From the NCBI GenBank assembly GCA_024697655.1, contig JAILFI010000120.1, positions 1 to 52,432 of the forward strand: a DNA stretch of 52,432 bases, read 5' to 3'. The notes under the pieces were generated by a model. The model made no database searches and had not been told where the DNA came from. It saw only the letters and a list, made by a program, of their open reading frames with translations. Position 1 is the stretch's first letter; every line of letters begins with the position of its first letter. The position numbers were made by a program, and so were the translations under genes. This stretch comes from Clostridiales bacterium. Its GTDB lineage: Bacteria; Bacillota_A; Clostridia; Peptostreptococcales; Anaerovoracaceae. Below, piece after piece: positions 23,474-32,751 of the stretch.

Positions 23474-23992
23474 CTAAACGATCTCCACGAGTTCGCCGAG
23501 ATACTCCGCTACGATCCTGCAGCCCGCTGCATCTGTCTGCGCGCTGCGGAGTTGTTCCAGCGCCTCCTGATCCTTGAACATCTGCGCCAGACGCTTGAGG
23601 ACTTTCACCTGATCGCGGTGATCGAGCAATCCGAACATAAAGACGATCTGTACCGGCAGCGGGTCGCCGCGCCCGTCCATTGGTTCAAACAGCAGCGGTT
23701 CTTCGAGTGTCACGACAGACATAAAGGAATCGAGACAGTGTGTGCTCACGTGCGGGATCGCGATCGGCATCACGGCATTGAGACCGGTCGGGTACTCCCG
23801 TTCGCGCTCGATCACATCCTCGATGAACCCTTCTTCCGCATACCCCAGTTCGACAGCCGTCCCTCCGGCCTCGCGGATCAGTTCCTCCGCGGAGCGGTAC
23901 CGCCGCCGGATGAGCGTCATCTTCCCGCTCATCTTCAGCTTGGCAGACATTGCCCCCTTCTCAGTCCCTGCGTTTTCCATCCGTTCTGTCAT
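23474..23992 (-). CDS. PTS EIIA component (fructose/galactitol type)
   Basis: The 172-residue protein is a PTS_EIIA type-2 domain. The active His is H81 in LNAVMPIAIPHVSTH, a segment resembling galactitol-type EIIA proteins; FMFGLLDHRDQVKVLKRLAQ follows. No EIIB or EIIC gene is present in the window. It starts 4 bases after the stop of the PRD regulator, with AGGAG upstream, so the two are made together. In MtlR/LicR-type regulators an EIIA domain is usually fused to the C-terminus; here it appears as a separate polypeptide. Confidence 0.88.
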   Translation of the reverse strand: MTERMENAGTEKGAMSAKLKMSGKMTLIRRRYRSAEELIREAGGTAVELGYAEEGFIEDVIEREREYPTGLNAVMPIAIPHVSTHCLDSFMSVVTLEEPLLFEPMDGRGDPLPVQIVFMFGLLDHRDQVKVLKRLAQMFKDQEALEQLRSAQTDAAGCRIVAEYLGELVEIV

Positions 23993-23995
23993 TGT

Positions 23996-25609
23996 CTATT
24001 CACTCCTGTGTGCATTGATATAGTTCAGCAGTTCGATATTCAGATCCGTCATTGACTGCACGCGGCTGCCGCAGTGCCGGCGGATGATCGCCATGATCTC
24101 CCGCGGACGGATCTTCGCTTCGATTTTCTCCTGATCGAGCCGCTCCAGGATGCTGCGCTTGTTCTCTTCGCTGAGGAACAGCCCTACCCGCACCGTTTTC
24201 TCCGGCGGCAGATCCCCTTTTGCGGCGGTGACGATCAGCAGATACTGCGACAGATCGAGCGCGGTGACATTCTTGACAGACGTCAGATCGTAGACGTAAT
24301 GCGATTCGAGCAGGCTCTCCAGCTGATCGCGGATCAGCAGCGCCGTGGCAACACCTTCCGGGCAGACCACGAGGATCCTGCCGCTGTGCGGCCCCTGCGG
24401 CAGTTCGCTTTTGATCCCGTCCGCGATATAGATCGCCAGATAGGACAGTTCGTCTTCCGTGATCTTCGCAGCCAGTTTTTCGTCGGTCAGGCAGATCCCC
24501 TGTCTTGCCAGTTCGAACGCCGTTTTATAATCCCTCTTGACACTGTCAGCGATGGGATTGTCGAGCTGCACCCCGTACGTGATGCGGTAGATCATCGGTG
24601 CGATGTGGTTGACAAGGCGCCCTTTGAGCGTGTTTCTGTCGCTGAAGGAGGCCATGCCGCTCGCTTCGATATTGGTGAGGAACCGCTCCGTGAATGCCAG
24701 CATCTCCGGATCCTGCCCCTCGGTCGCCACGGGATCAAAGTTCTGCATCGCCAGAAAGCACAGCGCCACGTAGCAGATCTCCTGCTCACTGCCGGGGAGC
24801 TGCACATACTCTTCGATCTTCCGGAACAGATTCTCCGCCCCCTTGTAGGCGCGGGTCGTCCGGATCTGCTGTGACCGGGAGGTGTTGACGCGGAACAGAT
24901 GCCCGTGTGCATGGCGCAGATAGGAAACTGTCAGGATGAAGGTCCCGCCGTCCGTATCGTTTTCAACGATGCTTGTGTTGGCTGCTTCTTCATAGATGAC
25001 GAGGCACTCTTTGAGCGATTCCCAGTACTCGCGTTTCACACCGCCGATGCCTGCCAGCTGTTCGTTGAGAAACCGTCTGATATACTGCCCCGTTTTGATC
25101 GACCGGACCTTCTTGAACTGCCCGTACAGGTAGTTGCGGATCGCATACTCATTGCCGTGGAAAAAGTACCCGCGTTCTGTCTCGAACCGGAGCGTGATGT
25201 GGCGTTCCGCCAGTTCCCTGCGGATGCTCTTCATATCCGACAGGACGGTGTTCTTGCTGATGTCGAACAGATCGCAGAAATCGTGGATCCTAACGCGCTC
25301 CTGCGCAAGGCCGATGTACATCGCCATCATGATCTTGCGCTCATCGACCGACATGAAGTATTCCGTGTCGTTCTGCCGGATGATCTCCCCCAGCGCATCT
25401 CCCACCGCAGCATCAATGGTGCAGGAACCGCTGCGCAGCGCGATCTCCGGCAGTCCCTTTTCCCGGAGCCAGGCGTTGACGTTCTTGATATCATAATAAA
25501 ACGTCCGCTTAGAAATATCATTGCGGCTGCAGATCTGGTCAACGGTCACCTTATCCCGTGCTTCGACGACCTCCTGCAGGATACAGATCATACGGGCGTT
25601 GAGTTCCAT
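23996..25609 (-). CDS. PRD-containing transcriptional regulator (MtlR/LicR-like, HTH-PRD-PRD-EIIB)
   Basis: The 537-residue protein has an N-terminal HTH (VTVDQICSRNDISKRTFYYD, about 18-40), a second HTH-like region (FCDLFDISKNTVLSDMKSI), two PTS regulation domains with histidines at H233/H235 and H335 (VNHIAPMIYR), and a C-terminal EIIB-like domain with Cys416 in ILVVCPEGVATALL. Phosphorylation by HPr and EII proteins would set its DNA-binding activity. I start at ATG 25609, behind AGGTGAG; the longer frame runs into the ppdK terminator. It heads the regulator-EIIA-HPr operon. The target genes are not in the window. Confidence 0.88.
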   Translation of the reverse strand: MELNARMICILQEVVEARDKVTVDQICSRNDISKRTFYYDIKNVNAWLREKGLPEIALRSGSCTIDAAVGDALGEIIRQNDTEYFMSVDERKIMMAMYIGLAQERVRIHDFCDLFDISKNTVLSDMKSIRRELAERHITLRFETERGYFFHGNEYAIRNYLYGQFKKVRSIKTGQYIRRFLNEQLAGIGGVKREYWESLKECLVIYEEAANTSIVENDTDGGTFILTVSYLRHAHGHLFRVNTSRSQQIRTTRAYKGAENLFRKIEEYVQLPGSEQEICYVALCFLAMQNFDPVATEGQDPEMLAFTERFLTNIEASGMASFSDRNTLKGRLVNHIAPMIYRITYGVQLDNPIADSVKRDYKTAFELARQGICLTDEKLAAKITEDELSYLAIYIADGIKSELPQGPHSGRILVVCPEGVATALLIRDQLESLLESHYVYDLTSVKNVTALDLSQYLLIVTAAKGDLPPEKTVRVGLFLSEENKRSILERLDQEKIEAKIRPREIMAIIRRHCGSRVQSMTDLNIELLNYINAHRSE

Positions 25610-25731
25610 CCTCTCACCTGTCTTTCCCGCACATGCCGCCTGTAACGCCATGTGCTTCGCGCAATAACTGTGCTTTTGCGGGTCCATTCTGTGCAAATTC
25701 ATTATTGCATAACTGTACACCCAGAACAAGT

Positions 25732-25765
25732 AAAAAGTGGGCCCCCGCATCGGGAGGCCCGCTTC
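25732..25765 (-). terminator. Terminator after ppdK
   Basis: A GC-rich stem (GCGGGCCTCCCG / CGGGGGCCCAC, one bulge and mismatch) followed by TTTTTAC on the minus strand, about 50 bases after the ppdK stop. Confidence 0.75.
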
Positions 25766-25813
25766 CAATTCCAATATGATCCGCCGGGCTGGATGTACAG
25801 GACCGGCAGCCTG

Positions 25814-28435
25814 TTACTGATTGTTGACGACCGCCTGCGCCGCCGCCAGTCTTGCGACCGGCACACGGAACGGTGAGCAGGACACATAGTCCAGTCCGAC
25901 GCGGTAGCAGAAGTCGATCGTCCTGGGATCGCCGCCGTGTTCACCGCAGATCCCCAGTTTGATATTCGGCCGCACCTGTCTGCCGAGCTGCGCCGCCATT
26001 TCGACCAGTTTGCCGACACCGTCCTGATCCAGCGTCTGGAACGGGTCCGCTTCAAAAATGTTCTTGTCACGGTACTCCTTGATGATCTTGCCTGTGTCGT
26101 CACGGCTGAAGCCAAACGTCATCTGCGTCAGATCATTGGTACCGAAGGAGAAGAACTCCGCTTCTTTGGCGATCTCGTCCGCTGTCAGGGCAGCCCGCGG
26201 GATCTCGATCATCGTGCCCACTTTATAGTCCAGTCTGACGCCGGATGCCTCGAAGATGGACTCGGCGGTCTCGACGACGACCTTTTTCACAGCGGCCAGT
26301 TCTGTATCCAGACTGACAAGCGGGATCATGATCTCCGGCGAGACTTTCTGTCCGGTCTCGAGGAAGAGATCGACCGCCGCCGTGATGATGGCCTCCGTCT
26401 GCATCTCCGCGATCTCCGGATACGTGACCGCCAGCCGGCAGCCGCGGTGACCGAGCATCGGGTTGAACTCCTCGAGTTCACGGACCTTTCTGGAGAGTTT
26501 GTCGTAAGACAGATTATACTGTTCCGCCAGCGCACGGATCTCCGTCTGCGTATGCGGAATGAATTCGTGGAGCGGCGGATCCAGCAGACGGATCGTCACC
26601 GGACGGTCGCCCATGACACTGTAGATATCCATGAAATCCTGCTTCTGATACGGCAGGAGTCTGGCGAGCGCGCGCCTTCTTTCCTTCACGTTGTCCGCGA
26701 GAATCATGCGCCGGATCGCCGAGATACGGTCGTCCGCAAAGAACATGTGCTCCGTGCGGCACAGACCGATGCCTTCCGCGCCGAATTCGACTGCCTGTCT
26801 GGCGTCACGCGGATTGTCCGCATTGGTGCGGATGCTGAGTGTGCGGATATCATCCGCCCACTTCATGATCGTCCCGAAATCACCTTTCATTTCAGGCGGA
26901 ACGGTGTCGATCTCTCCATCGTAGACATTGCCGGTGGTGCCGTCAAGAGAGAGGAAATCACCCTCTTCGAAGACTTCGTCACCGATCGTGAGGAGTTTTT
27001 TCTCCTCGTCGACTTTGATCTCACCGGCACCGGAGACACAGCACTTGCCCATGCCTCTGGCAACAACTGCCGCATGGGACGTCATACCGCCTCTTGCGGT
27101 CAGGATGCCCTGCGCGCTGACCATGCCGGCCAGATCTTCCGGAGATGTCTCCTGGCGGACCAGGATCACACGCATGCCGTCATCGACCGCTTCCACAGCA
27201 TCCAGCGCAGAGAAGAAGATGCGGCCGCAGGCGGCGCCGGGGGAAGCCGGCAGGCCTTTGGTGAGCGGTTTCTGCGCAGCAAGCTGCTTCTTATCGAATG
27301 TCGGGTGCAGAAGCTGATCGATCTGCGAAGGCTCCAGTCTGGTGATGGCCGTCTTGCGGTCGATCAGCCCTTCCCGCTCCATATCGACGGCGATCTTGAC
27401 GGCTGCTTCGGCTGTGCGCTTGCCGCTGCGGGTCTGCAGCATGAAGAGACGGTTGTTCTCCACCGTGAACTCCATATCCTGCATATCGGTATAGTGCGAT
27501 TCGAGCAGATGCGCAATGCGCCGGAACTCCTGATACACCTCCGGGAACGCGGTTTCCATCTCGGCGATGGGCTGCGGTGTACGGATCCCCGCAACAACGT
27601 CCTCCCCCTGCGCATTGACGAGGAACTCGCCGAAAATGCGGTTCTCGCCGTTGACAGGGCTGCGCGTGAACGCGACGCCGGTACCGGACGTATCGCCCAT
27701 GTTGCCGAAGACCATCGACTGCACGTTAACGGCAGTCCCCAGACTGCTGGGGATGCCGTTAAGCTGTCTGTACAGGATCGCACGGTCGTTGTTCCAGGAG
27801 CGGAACACCGCCTGGACCGCCTCCATCAGCTGTTCCTTCGGATCCTGCGGGAATTCTCTTCCGATCTCCGCCTCCACGAGGTCCTTGTACGCCGCGATGA
27901 CATACTGCAGATCAGCCGGTGTGAGTTCGGTATCATACTGATAGCCATGCTCGTCTTTCCGGCCGTCGAAGATCTTATCAAATTTGGCTTTCGGGATCTC
28001 CAGAACGACATCGCCGAACATCTGGATGAACCGCCGGTAGCTGTCATAGGCAAACCGTTCGTTGCCTGTCAGCGAAGCCAGCCCCATGACGCTGTCGTCG
28101 TTGAGTCCCAGATTGAGGATGGTATCCATCATGCCCGGCATGGAGATCGGCGCCCCGGAGCGGACCGAGACGAGCAGCGGATTGCCCGCGTCGCCGAAGG
28201 TCTTGCCCATCACGGCTTCGAGTTCCGACAGTTTTTCGAAGATCTCTGCCTTGATCGTTTCATTGACCACCCTGCCGTCTTCGTAATACTTGAAGCAGGC
28301 ATCTGTTGTGACCGTAAATCCGAACGGGACCGGAAGCCCGATCTTGGTCATCTCCGCCAGGTTCGCACCTTTCCCGCCAAGGAGGTTTTTCATATCCTTG
28401 GAGCCTTCGTTGAACGAATAGACGAATTTATCCAT
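25814..28435 (-). CDS. ppdK: Pyruvate, phosphate dikinase
   Basis: PPDK interconverts pyruvate, ATP and phosphate with phosphoenolpyruvate, AMP and PPi; in anaerobes it often works in the ATP-forming direction of glycolysis. The 873-residue protein has the N-terminal nucleotide-binding domain (NLLGGKGANLAEM at 17-29), the swivelling phosphohistidine domain with GGMTSHAAVVARGMGK (His454, Thr452), and the TIM-barrel PEP domain with the catalytic Cys830 in LGICGEHGGDP. It follows glyS by 30 bases and is the last gene of the long rpsU-to-ppdK series. A 1058-codon open frame on the other strand is a shadow. Confidence 0.97.
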   Translation of the reverse strand: MDKFVYSFNEGSKDMKNLLGGKGANLAEMTKIGLPVPFGFTVTTDACFKYYEDGRVVNETIKAEIFEKLSELEAVMGKTFGDAGNPLLVSVRSGAPISMPGMMDTILNLGLNDDSVMGLASLTGNERFAYDSYRRFIQMFGDVVLEIPKAKFDKIFDGRKDEHGYQYDTELTPADLQYVIAAYKDLVEAEIGREFPQDPKEQLMEAVQAVFRSWNNDRAILYRQLNGIPSSLGTAVNVQSMVFGNMGDTSGTGVAFTRSPVNGENRIFGEFLVNAQGEDVVAGIRTPQPIAEMETAFPEVYQEFRRIAHLLESHYTDMQDMEFTVENNRLFMLQTRSGKRTAEAAVKIAVDMEREGLIDRKTAITRLEPSQIDQLLHPTFDKKQLAAQKPLTKGLPASPGAACGRIFFSALDAVEAVDDGMRVILVRQETSPEDLAGMVSAQGILTARGGMTSHAAVVARGMGKCCVSGAGEIKVDEEKKLLTIGDEVFEEGDFLSLDGTTGNVYDGEIDTVPPEMKGDFGTIMKWADDIRTLSIRTNADNPRDARQAVEFGAEGIGLCRTEHMFFADDRISAIRRMILADNVKERRRALARLLPYQKQDFMDIYSVMGDRPVTIRLLDPPLHEFIPHTQTEIRALAEQYNLSYDKLSRKVRELEEFNPMLGHRGCRLAVTYPEIAEMQTEAIITAAVDLFLETGQKVSPEIMIPLVSLDTELAAVKKVVVETAESIFEASGVRLDYKVGTMIEIPRAALTADEIAKEAEFFSFGTNDLTQMTFGFSRDDTGKIIKEYRDKNIFEADPFQTLDQDGVGKLVEMAAQLGRQVRPNIKLGICGEHGGDPRTIDFCYRVGLDYVSCSPFRVPVARLAAAQAVVNNQ

Positions 28436-28465
28436 CCTTTATTCTCCTTTACCGCACAAGGTATA

Positions 28466-29872
28466 TCAGAAGGTGATTCTCTGCGCGATATAGTCTTTTA
28501 CTTCGTCCACCGGGATGCGCACCTGCTCCATCGTGTCTCTGTCACGGACGGTCACGCAGTGGTCTTCTTCGGTCTCGAAGTCGACACAGACGCAGAACGG
28601 TGTTCCGATCTCGTCTTCACGGCGGTACCGCTTACCGATGTTGCCGGCCGCGTCGTAGTCCACCATGAAGTACTTGGACAGTTCCTCATAGACCGGTTCC
28701 GCGACAGGCCCGAGCTTCTTGCTCAGCGGCAGGACAGCTGCCTTGAACGGTGCCAGTGCCGGATGGAACTTCATCAGAACGCGGGTATCTTCCTGCCCCT
28801 GCGCATTCGTGATGGTCTCTTCGCAGTACGCTTCCGCCATGAAGGCCAGTGCGACGCGGTCCGCGCCAAGCGACGGTTCGATGCAGTACGGGACGTACTT
28901 CTCATTGGTCGCCGGATCGAGATACTCCATCTTCTGACCGGAGTGTGCGGCATGCTGTTTGAGGTCGAAATCCGTGCGGTCCGCGATGCCCCACAGCTCG
29001 CCCCAGCCGAACGGGAACAGATACTCGATATCCGTCGTGGCGTTGCTGTAGTGCGACAGTTCTTCCTGACTATGATCTCGCAACTTGAGATTACTCTCGT
29101 CCATACCGAGTGACAAGAGGAAGTTTTTGCAAAATTCTTTCCAGTATGCGTGCCATTTCAGGTCCGTTCCGGGTTCGCAGAAGAACTCGAGTTCCATCTG
29201 TTCGAACTCTCTGGTCCGGAAAATGAAGTTGCCCGGTGTGATCTCGTTACGGAAGGATTTGCCGATCTGCGCGATGCCGAACGGGATCTTTTTTCTTGAT
29301 GTGCGGGCGACATTGTTGAAATTGACAAAGATGCCCTGCGCTGTCTCGGGACGAAGATAGATCTGGGACTGGCTGTCCTCCGTGACTCCCTGGAATGTCT
29401 TGAACATCAGGTTGAACTGACGGATCCCGGTGAAATTGGACTTGCCGCATTCCGGGCAAGGCACTTTCTCATCCGCAATGAACGCCTCCATCTTTTCATT
29501 GGGCCATGCGTCGATCGGCTCGGTCAGCGTGACACCCTTGGACTCCATATAGTCTTCGATCAGTTTGTCCGCACGGAATCTCGACCGGCATTCCTTGCAG
29601 TCGATCAGCGGGTCCGCAAAACCGCCGACGTGTCCGGACGCTTCCCATACTTTCGGGTTCATCAGGATGGCGGCGTCCAGACCGACGTTATACTTCGATT
29701 CCTGAACGAATTTTTTCCACCATGCCTTCTTGACGTTGTTCTTGAGCTCGACACCCAGGGGACCGTAATCCCACGAGTTCGCCAGGCCGCCATAAATGTC
29801 CGAACCGGGATATACAAAACCCCGGTTCTTCGCGAGCGCGACCAGTTTTTCCATGGTCACAGTTTGCTGCAT
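28466..29872 (-). CDS. glyS: Glycyl-tRNA synthetase, dimeric type
   Basis: The 468-residue protein is the single-chain, class II glycyl-tRNA synthetase (alpha2), not the alpha/beta form. It begins [29 protein letters not shown], carries the Cys-rich insert ([20 protein letters not shown]), motif 2 ([30 protein letters not shown]) in two parts, and an anticodon-binding domain near the end. AAGGAGG precedes the ATG. The gap to the upstream DUF4342 gene is only 47 bases and shows no T-box leader. It ends 30 bases before ppdK. Confidence 0.97.
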   Translation of the reverse strand: MQQTVTMEKLVALAKNRGFVYPGSDIYGGLANSWDYGPLGVELKNNVKKAWWKKFVQESKYNVGLDAAILMNPKVWEASGHVGGFADPLIDCKECRSRFRADKLIEDYMESKGVTLTEPIDAWPNEKMEAFIADEKVPCPECGKSNFTGIRQFNLMFKTFQGVTEDSQSQIYLRPETAQGIFVNFNNVARTSRKKIPFGIAQIGKSFRNEITPGNFIFRTREFEQMELEFFCEPGTDLKWHAYWKEFCKNFLLSLGMDESNLKLRDHSQEELSHYSNATTDIEYLFPFGWGELWGIADRTDFDLKQHAAHSGQKMEYLDPATNEKYVPYCIEPSLGADRVALAFMAEAYCEETITNAQGQEDTRVLMKFHPALAPFKAAVLPLSKKLGPVAEPVYEELSKYFMVDYDAAGNIGKRYRREDEIGTPFCVCVDFETEEDHCVTVRDRDTMEQVRIPVDEVKDYIAQRITF

Positions 29873-29919
29873 ATTTTCCTCCTTAAGAAATACGTTGCCT
29901 GTGCCGGCGTATCTCCGGC

Positions 29920-30663
29920 TTATTCCTCGACGGCTTCCTTGATGTCTTCCACCGCTTCTTCCGCCGCCTCTTCGACAGTCTCCGCAGCCTCTTCCGCCGC
30001 TTCCTTGACGTCTTCCATCACTTCTTCGGCTTCTTCAGCACCTTTGCCGAACTTGTTCTTCAGTGTCTCGGCAGTTTCTTTGATGGTATCGCCGGCTTTG
30101 TCGAGGATCTCGCTGTTCTTGACTTTCTCCACGATGTCGCTGTTCATGACCTTGTCCATGACATCGCTGCTCTTGACTTTCTCCACAACATCGCCGCCCT
30201 TTTCGACAGCCGCGTCTTTCCATTCGCTGCCTTTTTCGACCGCTTTGCCCATCGCTTCGTTGGCTCTGTCGGTCACATCGATGATCGTGCCGTCATCCTT
30301 GACGACTTCGACGACGCATTTGAACAGGAAAGTGGAGAGAATGCCGGCCAGCACGCCCCACGGCGCCACGACGGCACCGAGGATCCCCGCGTTCATGGGC
30401 AGGTTGAGCAGGACTTCCCCGTCATTCTTCTTGACGACGATCTTGCTGACGTTGCCCTTCTTGACAAGTTCCTTGATCTTATCGATCACTGCCGCGCCTT
30501 CCTCCTTGACACTCTTCTGCGTCTCGGTGTCGATCACTTCTTCGATGCTGATGATCGCGTCGACGACACTGCCGTCCGCCGCTTCGAGCGCTTCTTTCGC
30601 TTCTTTATAGCTGACGCCGGTTCTGTCTTTGACCAGTTCGATTTTTTCCAGTGTAACTTCCAT
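29920..30663 (-). CDS. DUF4342 protein with UBA-like N-terminus and repetitive acidic tail
   Basis: The 247-residue protein starts with a UBA/TS-N-like helix bundle ([20 protein letters not shown], about 4-45), then the DUF4342 domain ([19 protein letters not shown] and a hydrophobic segment at about 90-118 that may be membrane-inserted). From about residue 135 the chain is amphipathic and repetitive, with 9-residue units such as [18 protein letters not shown] and KVKNSEILD, ending in a Glu/Ala-rich tail. The function is not known. It begins 3 bases after recO and precedes glyS. Confidence 0.78.
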   Translation of the reverse strand: MEVTLEKIELVKDRTGVSYKEAKEALEAADGSVVDAIISIEEVIDTETQKSVKEEGAAVIDKIKELVKKGNVSKIVVKKNDGEVLLNLPMNAGILGAVVAPWGVLAGILSTFLFKCVVEVVKDDGTIIDVTDRANEAMGKAVEKGSEWKDAAVEKGGDVVEKVKSSDVMDKVMNSDIVEKVKNSEILDKAGDTIKETAETLKNKFGKGAEEAEEVMEDVKEAAEEAAETVEEAAEEAVEDIKEAVEE

Positions 30664-30666
30664 GAT

Positions 30667-31431
30667 TTATACCTCCGTTTGTTCGATCCGCACCGAGCCT
30701 GCCTTCAGGTCTCCCGGATCCAAATGATACTTGATGAACCGATCTATGATCGTGTTGATCTGCGATTCCAGTTCCTCGCCGAGAGCCGCTTTCTGCAGGC
30801 TCCCGAGCGGGTTGCGCAGGATATGATCCAGTACATCCAATATAACAAAATCCACCTTATAAAGCAACGCATCCCGTCCATCTTGCGGGAGCTGCGCCAG
30901 GCACTCTCCGCATACAAGACCACCCTCGGGAATGCTGAAGAAGGTGTGTCTTCCGGGCGTCCCGCAGCACGCGCATCTGTCCAGCACGGGCAGCGCGCCG
31001 AGACATGCCAGCAGTTTGACTTTATAGGCGAGCAGGATCGTCCCGTAGCGGCTCTTCCGTTCCTCCATCGTCGACAGAAAATCGACCGTCAGCTCAAACA
31101 GTTCCTTCGCCGCCACTTCCTCCTCGAGGAGCTTGTCGCATAATTCCAGCCCGTAGGCAGCAGCCATGTAGCGGTCCACGTCCGCACCGATCCGGTAAAA
31201 ATTCTTGATGACCTGCCCTTTGTTGAGGTGGAATCTGCCGTGCGAGAGATACAGTTCGTAATTGCCGTACGCGAACGGACTCATCGCGGCGGCATTGCGC
31301 CCTTTGCCCCGCTCGCTCACCGTGACCCCGGCGCCGATCTTGCCGAACTGTTCGGTAAACAGCGAAAGCATCCGCCGGCCGCCGATCGTCTTCACCTGTC
31401 TGAGCACGATGCCTCTGGTATCCGCGATCAT
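30667..31431 (-). CDS. recO: DNA repair protein RecO
   Basis: RecO anneals single strands and helps RecR load RecA at gaps. The 254-residue protein has an N-terminal OB fold (IADTRGIVLRQVKTIGGRR), a helical middle, and a zinc site with C153, C155/C156, C174 and C177 (RCACCGTPG and VCGECL). Its start shares an ATGA overlap with the stop of era, the usual Gram-positive era-recO pair, so translation is coupled. The DUF4342 gene starts 3 bases after it. Confidence 0.95.
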   Translation of the reverse strand: MIADTRGIVLRQVKTIGGRRMLSLFTEQFGKIGAGVTVSERGKGRNAAAMSPFAYGNYELYLSHGRFHLNKGQVIKNFYRIGADVDRYMAAAYGLELCDKLLEEEVAAKELFELTVDFLSTMEERKSRYGTILLAYKVKLLACLGALPVLDRCACCGTPGRHTFFSIPEGGLVCGECLAQLPQDGRDALLYKVDFVILDVLDHILRNPLGSLQKAALGEELESQINTIIDRFIKYHLDPGDLKAGSVRIEQTEV

Positions 31432-32324
31432 GGCTTTTCCCTGTAGCCGAAGTTGGTGAGCGCGATGTCGTCATCCCGCCACCGCTCTTTTATTTTCACC
31501 CACAGGCTTAAAAATACCTTGCAGCCGAGCAGTTTTTCGATGTCCTCCCGGGCCGCTTTGCCGACACCTTTGAGTTTACGTCCGCCTTTGCCGATGATGA
31601 TGCTCTTGTGGCTCTTGCGCTCGCAGTAGATGACCGCGCCGATCCGCGTGATGTCTTCGCCCTCTTCAAAGGACTCGATCTCTACAGCCACCCCGTGCGG
31701 CACTTCCTCTTCGAGGTACAGGAGCAGCTTCTCGCGGATGATCTCCGCGGTGAGGAACCGCTCCGGATGATCGGTGATCATATCCTCCGGGAAATACTGC
31801 GGACCTTCCGGCGCGACACGGCCGACACCATCGATGACATCCTGCACATGGACGCCGTCCTTCGCGCAGATGCCGTAGATCTCCTCGAAGATACCAAGAC
31901 CCTGATAGTATTCAAATGTCCGGATATACTCATCCGGCTCCATCAGATCGATCTTGTTGATGACGAGGAACCGCGGTGTATCGACTTCTTTCAGCTTCTC
32001 GACGATCCACGCATCTCCGGGTCCCTTATCCGGCACGCTGTCCACCAGGAACAGGACCGCATCGACTTCCTTGAGTGTCTCAAGCGCCATGCCTGTCATG
32101 TAATCGCCAAGTTTGTGCTTGGCCTTGTGGATGCCGGGGGTGTCCAAAAAGACCAGCTGGAGCGGTTCTCCCGCCGTTTCGCCGTTGTAGATGCCGCGGA
32201 TAGTGTTGCGCGTGGTCTGTGGTTTATTGGTCGCGATGGCAACTTTTTCTCCAAGGATCGCGTTCAGCAATGTGGATTTGCCCACGTTGGGGCGGCCGAT
32301 GATGCCTACGAATGCGCTTCTCAA
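31428..32324 (-). CDS. era: GTPase Era
   Basis: Era is an essential GTPase in 16S rRNA processing and 30S maturation. The protein has G1 GRPNVGKS at about 10-17, the switch segment KPQTTRNTIRG, G3 DTPG, G4 NKID and a C-terminal KH domain (SIIIGKGGRKLKGVGKAAR). No ATG lies near the expected N-terminus; a TTG at 32324 with GGAGA six bases upstream gives the normal start (MRSAFVGIIGRPN) and a length of 298. The start nearly abuts the cdd stop (32326-32328), and its own stop overlaps recO. Confidence 0.96.
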   Translation of the reverse strand: MRSAFVGIIGRPNVGKSTLLNAILGEKVAIATNKPQTTRNTIRGIYNGETAGEPLQLVFLDTPGIHKAKHKLGDYMTGMALETLKEVDAVLFLVDSVPDKGPGDAWIVEKLKEVDTPRFLVINKIDLMEPDEYIRTFEYYQGLGIFEEIYGICAKDGVHVQDVIDGVGRVAPEGPQYFPEDMITDHPERFLTAEIIREKLLLYLEEEVPHGVAVEIESFEEGEDITRIGAVIYCERKSHKSIIIGKGGRKLKGVGKAAREDIEKLLGCKVFLSLWVKIKERWRDDDIALTNFGYREKP

Positions 32325-32325
32325 C

Positions 32326-32706
32326 TTATTTCTCCAATCTAAATCCGTTCGGGAGCAGTTCCGACAATTCCATGATCTCCAGCGCATCCGGATCGCTGCC
32401 GGTCACGACCGTCAGATCCGGGGCGAATTCATACATAAACTGCCGGCACATGCCGCACGGCCAGCATACATCTGCGTCTCCGCAGACCGCGATCGCTTCG
32501 AATTCCTTTTCCCCCTGGCTGATGGCGGACGCGAATGCGGCGCGCTCCGCGCACAGACCAGCAGGATAGGATGCGTTCTCAATGTTGACACCGGTGTACA
32601 TGACACCGTTCTTTGTCAGGAGCGCAGCCCCCACTTTAAAACCGGAATACGGCGCGTAGGCGAACTCTTTCACCGCCTGCGCCTGCAAGAACAACTCTCG
32701 ATACAT
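32326..32706 (-). CDS. cdd: Cytidine deaminase
   Basis: Cdd deaminates cytidine and deoxycytidine in pyrimidine salvage. The 126-residue tetramer-type enzyme has the zinc site C52-A-E54 (GLCAERAAF) and C84-x2-C87 (PCGMCRQF), with the NIENASYPAG substrate loop. It stands directly upstream of era, as in Bacillus. The gap to the upstream phosphatase gene is 45 bases. Confidence 0.97.
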   Translation of the reverse strand: MYRELFLQAQAVKEFAYAPYSGFKVGAALLTKNGVMYTGVNIENASYPAGLCAERAAFASAISQGEKEFEAIAVCGDADVCWPCGMCRQFMYEFAPDLTVVTGSDPDALEIMELSELLPNGFRLEK

Positions 32707-32751
32707 GACTATCTCCTCACTCCGACTACAGATTGCTTACTCTATCAATGA

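Noticed and set aside
25937..29113. A 1058-codon open frame on the plus strand across ppdK and glyS.
   Set aside because: It is antisense to two certain genes, has no family resemblance or ribosome-binding site, and results from biased codon use in GC-rich genes.
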